Below, in pieces: positions 13,966 to 17,297 of a stretch of 17,297 bases of DNA. The notes beneath the pieces were generated by a model, which saw nothing but the letters and a program-made list of their open reading frames with translations, did no database searches and was not told the origin of the DNA. Origin of the DNA: Pseudomonadota bacterium (GTDB taxonomy: Bacteria > Pseudomonadota > Gammaproteobacteria > Burkholderiales > Burkholderiaceae_E); assembly GCA_023389175.1 (NCBI GenBank), contig JAEWEW010000261.1, positions 1 through 17,297 of the forward strand, read 5' to 3'. Position numbers and translations under genes: made by a program. Within the stretch, counting starts at the first letter, position 1. Each line of letters begins with the position of its first letter.

Positions 13966-15378
13966 ATGATGCAGCCGCGCGCGGATGCGAGCCGCCCGGA
14001 TGCCACCGCCGCCCGCGCCCTGGTGCAGGATGCGCTGCAGGCGACTGCCAGCGACTTCTCCGCCGCCGCGATGACGAAGGCGCGGCTCTGCCTGCTCGAC
14101 TATCTCTCCTGTGCCTTCGAGGCGCTGCCGTTGCCCTGGAGCCGGCAGGCCGCGGGGTCGCTCGCACCGGTGATGGACGGCTCGCACCTGGTAGGACGCG
14201 CCATCACCTGCGCCCCGGGCGACGCCGCCTTCGCCAATGCGGTGGCCGGCCACGGCCTGGTGCGCGAGGACATGCATGCCGGCAGCGTCGCCCACCTGGG
14301 CGTCGTCGTCTGGCCCACGGTGCTCGCCCTGGCCGAATGCCATCCCGTGACCGGCGCCCAGGCCCTGGCGGCGGCCATCGTCGGCTACGAGACCGGCGCC
14401 CGCATCGGCCGGGCGCTCGTGACACCGGACCTGGCACGCCTCTTCCGGCCCACCGGGCTGGTCGGCCCGTTCGCGGCGGCGATGGCCGGCGCCCGCGTCA
14501 CCGGCCTCGACCTCGACCAGGCGCTCAGCGCGTTTGCGCTGGCAGGCAACTGCTGCGGCGGCCTCAACCAGTGGGCGCACACCGGGGCGAGCGAGATGTA
14601 CTTCCATCCGGGGTTCGTCGCGCGAAACGCCGTCCGCTGCCTCGACCTCGCCCGGCTCGGCGCGACGGCATCGGCATCGATCCTGGAGGGCGAAGCGGGC
14701 CTCTTCCGGGCGTACGCGCGCCGTCCGTTGCCCGCCGCCATCCGGCTCTTCGGCGACGGCGAGGCGGAGATCTGCGCCGTGTTCAACAAGCCGGTGCCTG
14801 CCTGCAATTTCGCGCAATCGCCCTGCCAGGCAGCGCTGCAGGCGGCGGGCAGGCTTGCCTGCGGCAGCCGCCGCATCACCGCGGTGCGCATCGAGACCAC
14901 CCAGGCGGCCATCGCCTACCCGGGCTGCGACGCCACCGGCCCGTTCGACCATCCGCTGCAGGCCAAGATGAGCATACCGTTCGGGGTGGCCGCGACCCTC
15001 GCGAGCCGCGCCATCGCCGAGGACAACTACCGCCGTCTCGACGATCCCGAGATCTCGCGCCTGGTCGCGGTCACCACGCTGGTCGCCGACCCCATCTACA
15101 CCGCCGCCTTTCCGGCACGCCAGGGAGCGCGGGTCAGCCTGACGCTCGATGACGGCGCCACGGTCTCGAGCGCGCTCGACGACGTGGCGGCTGCTGGGGA
15201 TGCGGACATCCGCCGCCGCTTCGTCGCCGCGGCAGCCGGAGTGCTCGGCGAGGAGCGCGCGCGGCGCATCGAGTCGATGGTCGACGACTTCGTCCAGGCG
15301 CCGGACGCCGGCGCGCTCTCCCGGCTTTGCGCGCTGCAGCCCGAGGAAGCGGCCCCGGCGCGCGAGAGCGCGCGATGA
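13966..15378 (+). CDS. MmgE/PrpD family protein
   Basis: A 470-residue protein of the family that includes 2-methylcitrate dehydratase PrpD, cis-aconitate decarboxylase and related isomerases, all acting on di- or tricarboxylic acids. Family marks are GLVREDMHAG (97-106), the YETGARIGRA helix (141-150), MYFHPGFVARNAV (211-223), ILEGEAGLFRAY (239-250), KPVPACNF (275-282) and HPLQAKMSIPFGVA (329-342). The usual histidine-bearing K-P-Y-P region is altered to KPVPACNFAQSP, so it may not be a true methylcitrate dehydratase. The start is ATG 13966 (or 13969), with GAAGG seven bases before. The stop overlaps the next gene as ATGA. No methylcitrate synthase or methylisocitrate lyase is nearby, which argues against the propionate pathway. 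Confidence 0.88.
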   Translation: MMQPRADASRPDATAARALVQDALQATASDFSAAAMTKARLCLLDYLSCAFEALPLPWSRQAAGSLAPVMDGSHLVGRAITCAPGDAAFANAVAGHGLVREDMHAGSVAHLGVVVWPTVLALAECHPVTGAQALAAAIVGYETGARIGRALVTPDLARLFRPTGLVGPFAAAMAGARVTGLDLDQALSAFALAGNCCGGLNQWAHTGASEMYFHPGFVARNAVRCLDLARLGATASASILEGEAGLFRAYARRPLPAAIRLFGDGEAEICAVFNKPVPACNFAQSPCQAALQAAGRLACGSRRITAVRIETTQAAIAYPGCDATGPFDHPLQAKMSIPFGVAATLASRAIAEDNYRRLDDPEISRLVAVTTLVADPIYTAAFPARQGARVSLTLDDGATVSSALDDVAAAGDADIRRRFVAAAAGVLGEERARRIESMVDDFVQAPDAGALSRLCALQPEEAAPARESAR

Positions 15379-16337
15379 CGGACCTGCAGATCCACCTCGA
15401 AGCCTTCCTGCAGTCGCTCGCTGCGGGGGTGCTGGTCGGCGGCATCTACGGCCTGATGTGCGTCGGCCTCGCGATGATCTTCGGGATCATGCGCGTCATC
15501 AACTTCGCCCAGGGCGACTTCATGATGCTGGGGATGTATGTCACGTACTTCCTCTTCCTGATGCTCGGCGTCCAGTTCGCGGCCGGCTCTCCGGTCGGCG
15601 CCTATCTCTCGATGCTGCTCACCATCCCGGTCATGTTCGGTGTCGGCTACCTGGTGCACCTGCTGCTCATCTCCCGGGTCACCGGCGACCGGACCGCCGC
15701 GTTGGAAGGCGAAGGGCACTACGCGCAGTTGATCCTCACGCTCGGGATCGCGCTGGTGCTGCAGAACGGCGGCATGATGCTGTTCGGGCCGCAGCTGGTG
15801 TCGGTGCGCACGTCGCTCTCGAGCAGCGCCTGGGAGATCGGGCCGCTGTGGGGCGACTTCATCAGCATCTTCGTCAACAAGGGGCGGGGCATCGCGGCGC
15901 TGGTCTCGGTCGGCGTGATCCTCGCGCTCGGCGTGCTGGTCAACCGGACGCGGCTCGGCAAGTCGCTGCGGGCGGCCGCCGACAACCCGGTCGCCTCGTC
16001 CTACATGGGGATCGACGTCGACCGCGCATACCGGATCGCGTTCGCGGTGGGCACCTGCATCACCGCGCTTGCCGGCGGGCTGCTCGCCACCAACTACCCG
16101 TTCCACCCGTTCGTCGGGCTCGAGTTCGTGATCATCATGTATGCCGGCGTCGTGCTGGGAGGCATCGGCAGCATCCTCGGCGCCTTCTGGGGCGGCATGG
16201 TGATTGGCCTGGTGCAGCAGCTCTCGTCGCTGGTGCTGCCGACCCAGCTCCAGAACGCCGCGATCTTCGTCTTCTTCCTGCTGCTGGTCACCCTGCGGCC
16301 GCAGGGTCTCTTCGGACGCGAGGCGGAGCGAACCTGA
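15375..16337 (+). CDS. Branched-chain amino acid-type ABC transporter permease (LivH family)
   Basis: A 320-residue inner-membrane permease with about eight helices. GVLVGGIYGLMCVGLAMIFG (18-37) followed by INFAQGDFMMLG (42-53) is the LivH hallmark. LGKSLRAAADNPVASSYMGI (194-213) is the cytoplasmic loop that contacts the ATPase. YAGVVLGGIGSILGAFWGG (256-274) and LRPQGLFG (308-315) close the family pattern. Length is normal. Its ATG overlaps the MmgE/PrpD stop, and its stop shares a base with the next start, so three proteins are translationally coupled. Such transporters carry amino acids but also many carboxylic and aromatic acids; given the neighbours a carboxylic acid is more likely, as an inference. 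Confidence 0.92.
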   Translation: MTDLQIHLEAFLQSLAAGVLVGGIYGLMCVGLAMIFGIMRVINFAQGDFMMLGMYVTYFLFLMLGVQFAAGSPVGAYLSMLLTIPVMFGVGYLVHLLLISRVTGDRTAALEGEGHYAQLILTLGIALVLQNGGMMLFGPQLVSVRTSLSSSAWEIGPLWGDFISIFVNKGRGIAALVSVGVILALGVLVNRTRLGKSLRAAADNPVASSYMGIDVDRAYRIAFAVGTCITALAGGLLATNYPFHPFVGLEFVIIMYAGVVLGGIGSILGAFWGGMVIGLVQQLSSLVLPTQLQNAAIFVFFLLLVTLRPQGLFGREAERT

Positions 16338-17297
16338 TGAAGCGCCTCCGCTCCCATGCGATCCTCCTCGCCGCCGCGGTCCTCTACATGGGCGCCGCGC
16401 TCCTGGTGGAGAACGCCTACCACCAGCTCATCTTCACGCTGGTGCTCATCTGGGCCTGCTTCGGGCTCTCCTGGAACATGCTGAGCGGCTACACCGGCCT
16501 GGTGTCGTTCGGCCATGCGGCCTTCTTCGGGCTCGGCGCCTATGCCGCGGTGCTCGGCCAGATCTACCTCGGCCTGTCGCCGTGGCTGATGATCCCGCTG
16601 GCGGCAGTCATCGGCGCGGTGGCGGGCCTGCTGATCGGGCTGCCCACCTTCCGCCTGCGCGGCCATTACTTCGCGCTCGCCATGCTGGCCTATCCGCTCG
16701 CCCTGCTCTACGTGTTCGAGTGGCTCGGATTCCAGGAAGTCACCTTCCCGATGGTGCGGGAGAACGCGTTCCGCTACATGCAGTTCTCGGATCCGCGGTT
16801 CTACACCGGGATCGCGCTCGCACTGCTGCTGCTGTTCGTGCTGATCACCCGCCGCGTGGAGCGCTCGCGCTTCGGCATGTCGCTGATCGCGATCAAGCAG
16901 AACGAGGCGGCGGCCGAGGCCGCGGGCATCGATACGCTGCGCTGGAAGCTCAAGGCGATCGCGGTGAGCGGCGCGATCGCCGGCGCGACCGGCGCGCTCT
17001 ACGCGGTCGTCCTGCTGGTGGTCACGCCGGTGTCCGTCTTCGGCATGCTGGTGTCCGCCCAGGCGCTGACGGTGACCATGTTCGGCGGCGTAGGCACGGT
17101 CTGGGGGCCGATCATCGGCGCGGCGGTGCTGGTGCCGCTCGGCGAGGTCCTGCACGCCGAGCTCGGCGCGGCCTATCCCGGCATCCAGGGCGTGATCCTC
17201 GGCTTCGCGATCATCGCGGTGATCCTGGCCGCCCCGGAAGGCGTCTTCTGGCGCACCCGCGACTTCATCCGCCGCCGGAAGGCGGCGCCAGCCGAGG
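16337..17297 (+). CDS. Branched-chain amino acid-type ABC transporter permease (LivM family, cut by the right edge)
   Basis: The second membrane subunit of the same transporter. The frame is open for 320 codons from the ATG at 16337 (TGATG overlap with the previous stop) to the window edge. GLSWNMLSGYTGLVSFGHAAFFGLGAY is the LivM signature region (43-69). QNEAAAEAAGID (188-199) is the ATPase-contact loop, and FGGVGTVWGPIIGA (249-262) and AAPEGVF (298-304) are near the C-terminus. The family is usually 300-350 residues, so the gene is close to its end, unless it is fused to the LivG ATPase as in some genomes. LivG, LivF and a substrate-binding protein are expected to the right. Confidence 0.92.
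   Translation, partial: MKRLRSHAILLAAAVLYMGAALLVENAYHQLIFTLVLIWACFGLSWNMLSGYTGLVSFGHAAFFGLGAYAAVLGQIYLGLSPWLMIPLAAVIGAVAGLLIGLPTFRLRGHYFALAMLAYPLALLYVFEWLGFQEVTFPMVRENAFRYMQFSDPRFYTGIALALLLLFVLITRRVERSRFGMSLIAIKQNEAAAEAAGIDTLRWKLKAIAVSGAIAGATGALYAVVLLVVTPVSVFGMLVSAQALTVTMFGGVGTVWGPIIGAAVLVPLGEVLHAELGAAYPGIQGVILGFAIIAVILAAPEGVFWRTRDFIRRRKAAPAE

Noticed and set aside
1..17297. Signs of a phage, transposon, CRISPR or defence island
   Set aside because: No integrase, transposase, spaced repeats, toxin pair or tRNA was found; nearly all genes are housekeeping or metabolic with uniform base composition by eye.

Overview
The window is very GC-rich, densely coded bacterial chromosome. The best guess is a betaproteobacterium (Burkholderiales or a relative). 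This rests on the DnaG N-terminus (MIPQSFIQDLL), the order rpsU-yqeY-dnaG, and the mix of branched-chain amino-acid-type ABC permeases, a MmgE/PrpD protein and a YbfB/YjiJ-type MFS carrier. No rRNA, tRNA, CRISPR, phage or transposase gene was seen.

Left part (1-7942, all minus strand): the macromolecular synthesis cluster rpsU-yqeY-dnaG runs off the left edge inside dnaG (rpoD would be expected beyond). It has a strong sigma70 promoter before rpsU and a terminator-like hairpin between rpsU and yqeY. Upstream lies a tightly packed run in the same direction: a HI0933-type flavoprotein, an alpha/beta hydrolase of the monoacylglycerol-lipase type, a ligase-associated DEXH helicase and the PdeM phosphoesterase. 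The last three are joined by 4-base stop/start overlaps. The ligase and exonuclease that usually accompany the helicase and PdeM are not in the window.

Centre (7943-9341): the divergent region between the flavoprotein and tsaD is filled with two copies, plus a fragment, of a 120-base repeat ending in G/C-run hairpins. tsaD begins exactly where the repeat ends and is intact in every family motif, but has no ATG, GTG or TTG at the expected start. A Shine-Dalgarno-like AAGGGGGG supplied by the repeat edge lies 8 bases before a TTA codon. This is the most unusual point in the window.

Right-centre (9354-12883): a class II aldolase/adducin protein followed by a BASS/SBF-like carrier (probable operon, minus), a small conserved protein of unknown function (plus), and a YbfB/YjiJ-family MFS transporter with a TTG start and a strong ribosome site (minus).

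Right part (12884-17297, plus): a catabolic operon of an SDR dehydrogenase, a MmgE/PrpD protein and two branched-chain-type ABC permeases; the second permease runs off the right edge. Its sigma70 promoter has a LacI-family-type palindrome (core TACCGGTA) over the predicted transcription start, so it looks substrate-inducible. The likely theme is uptake and oxidation of an unidentified carboxylic acid.
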